Below the pieces are notes generated by a model, which saw only the letters and a program-made list of their open reading frames with translations, ran no database searches and was not told where the DNA came from. Position numbers and translations under genes: made by a program. Of a stretch of 29,201 bases of DNA, positions 29,075 through 29,201 are shown in pieces. The first letter of the stretch is position 1. The number at the start of each line of letters is the position of its first letter. Source of the stretch: a virus; the IMG/VR virus record IMGVR_UViG_3300042330_000045, positions 1 to 29,201 of that record, one strand, 5' to 3'.

Positions 29075-29201
29075 TAAAAATCGTTATATTAAAAAAAAAA
29101 GATGAGTACAATTAAAAAAGAAATTTTCAGTAGAATTGTAGAGTTAAATACTAGACAAGAAAAAAGAGTAGAATTAGCTGTTAATGATGATTTGCAAAAA
29201 G
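29075..29201. repeat. Terminal direct repeat, copy 2 (circular overlap)
   Basis: Identical to 1-127. It includes the CGTTATA motif (29082-29088) and the first 100 bases of the 122-aa gene (start at 29102), which is incomplete here only because the window ends. It should be counted once. Confidence 0.95.

Noticed and set aside
1-29201. Abundance of CTAG tetranucleotides
   Set aside because: CTAG is rare in many bacteria and frequent here, but it follows from heavy use of CTA, AGA/AGT and TAG-containing codon pairs; without an exact expectation I would not call it selected.
28903-29201. tRNA or other stable RNA near the circle join
   Set aside because: No cloverleaf or terminator-like structure is seen; the stretch is explained by a 51-aa gene and the late motif.

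Overview
The window is a complete small circular tailed-phage genome. Its first 127 bases (1-127) are repeated exactly at its end (29075-29201), so the non-redundant circle is 29,074 bp. The host is probably a member of the Bacteroidota, most likely Flavobacteriia-like. The reasons are very AT-rich DNA, A/T-rich leaders without Shine-Dalgarno sites, several TAnnTTTG (-7) promoters, some with a TTTG -33 box, and proteins resembling those of Bacteroidota siphophages. Every gene I can support is on the + strand. I see no integrase, repressor, tRNA, CRISPR or DNA polymerase. The virion is siphovirus-like, with a tape measure and a frameshifted tail chaperone.

Layout along the circle. (1) 16.8-20.0 kb: DUF3310 protein, small Cys protein, ParB-like protein, TET-associated glycosyltransferase (TAGT), small and large terminase. 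(2) 20.1-20.7 kb: four tiny accessory genes behind a host-type promoter. (3) 20.8-28.2 kb: tail chaperone with a -1 frameshift, tail/neck proteins, two large tail proteins and the tape measure. (4) 28.3 kb through the circle join to 5.5 kb: XkdF-like prohead protease, scaffold-like protein, major capsid protein, tube-like protein, portal, connector, WGQ protein. (5) 5.5-7.0 kb: lectin-like receptor-binding protein and accessory. (6) 7.0-8.5 kb: lysis cassette of holin-like proteins, M15 endolysin and two overlapping spanin-like genes. (7) 8.46-8.67 kb: AT-rich repeat region, a candidate origin. (8) 8.7-16.8 kb: early/replication region with NinG-like protein, a structured small RNA candidate, OB-fold-like and SSB-like proteins, a RecA/DnaB-type ATPase, a sigma-like factor, a PD-(D/E)XK nuclease, a RecE-like exonuclease, a DnaA-C-like protein and many very small genes.

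A two-step transcription programme can be read from the DNA. Host-type TAnnTTTG promoters precede early genes. A different motif (CAAAA or CTAAAA, 12-14 nt, CGTTATA) precedes the four blocks of virion genes, often just after a terminator. The phage sigma-like protein at 12393-12896 is the natural candidate to read that motif; this is inference.

Most interesting points: a TAGT glycosyltransferase with a ParB-like neighbour but no visible enzyme that would make its substrate base; strong counterselection of GATC, whose nine remaining copies are all CGATC; a start-less -1 frame extension of the tail chaperone; a nested spanin pair whose outer member looks beta-rich rather than lipoprotein; a three-hairpin RNA with its own promoter and terminator; and the repeated late-promoter-like motif. 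All counts and alignments were made by eye.
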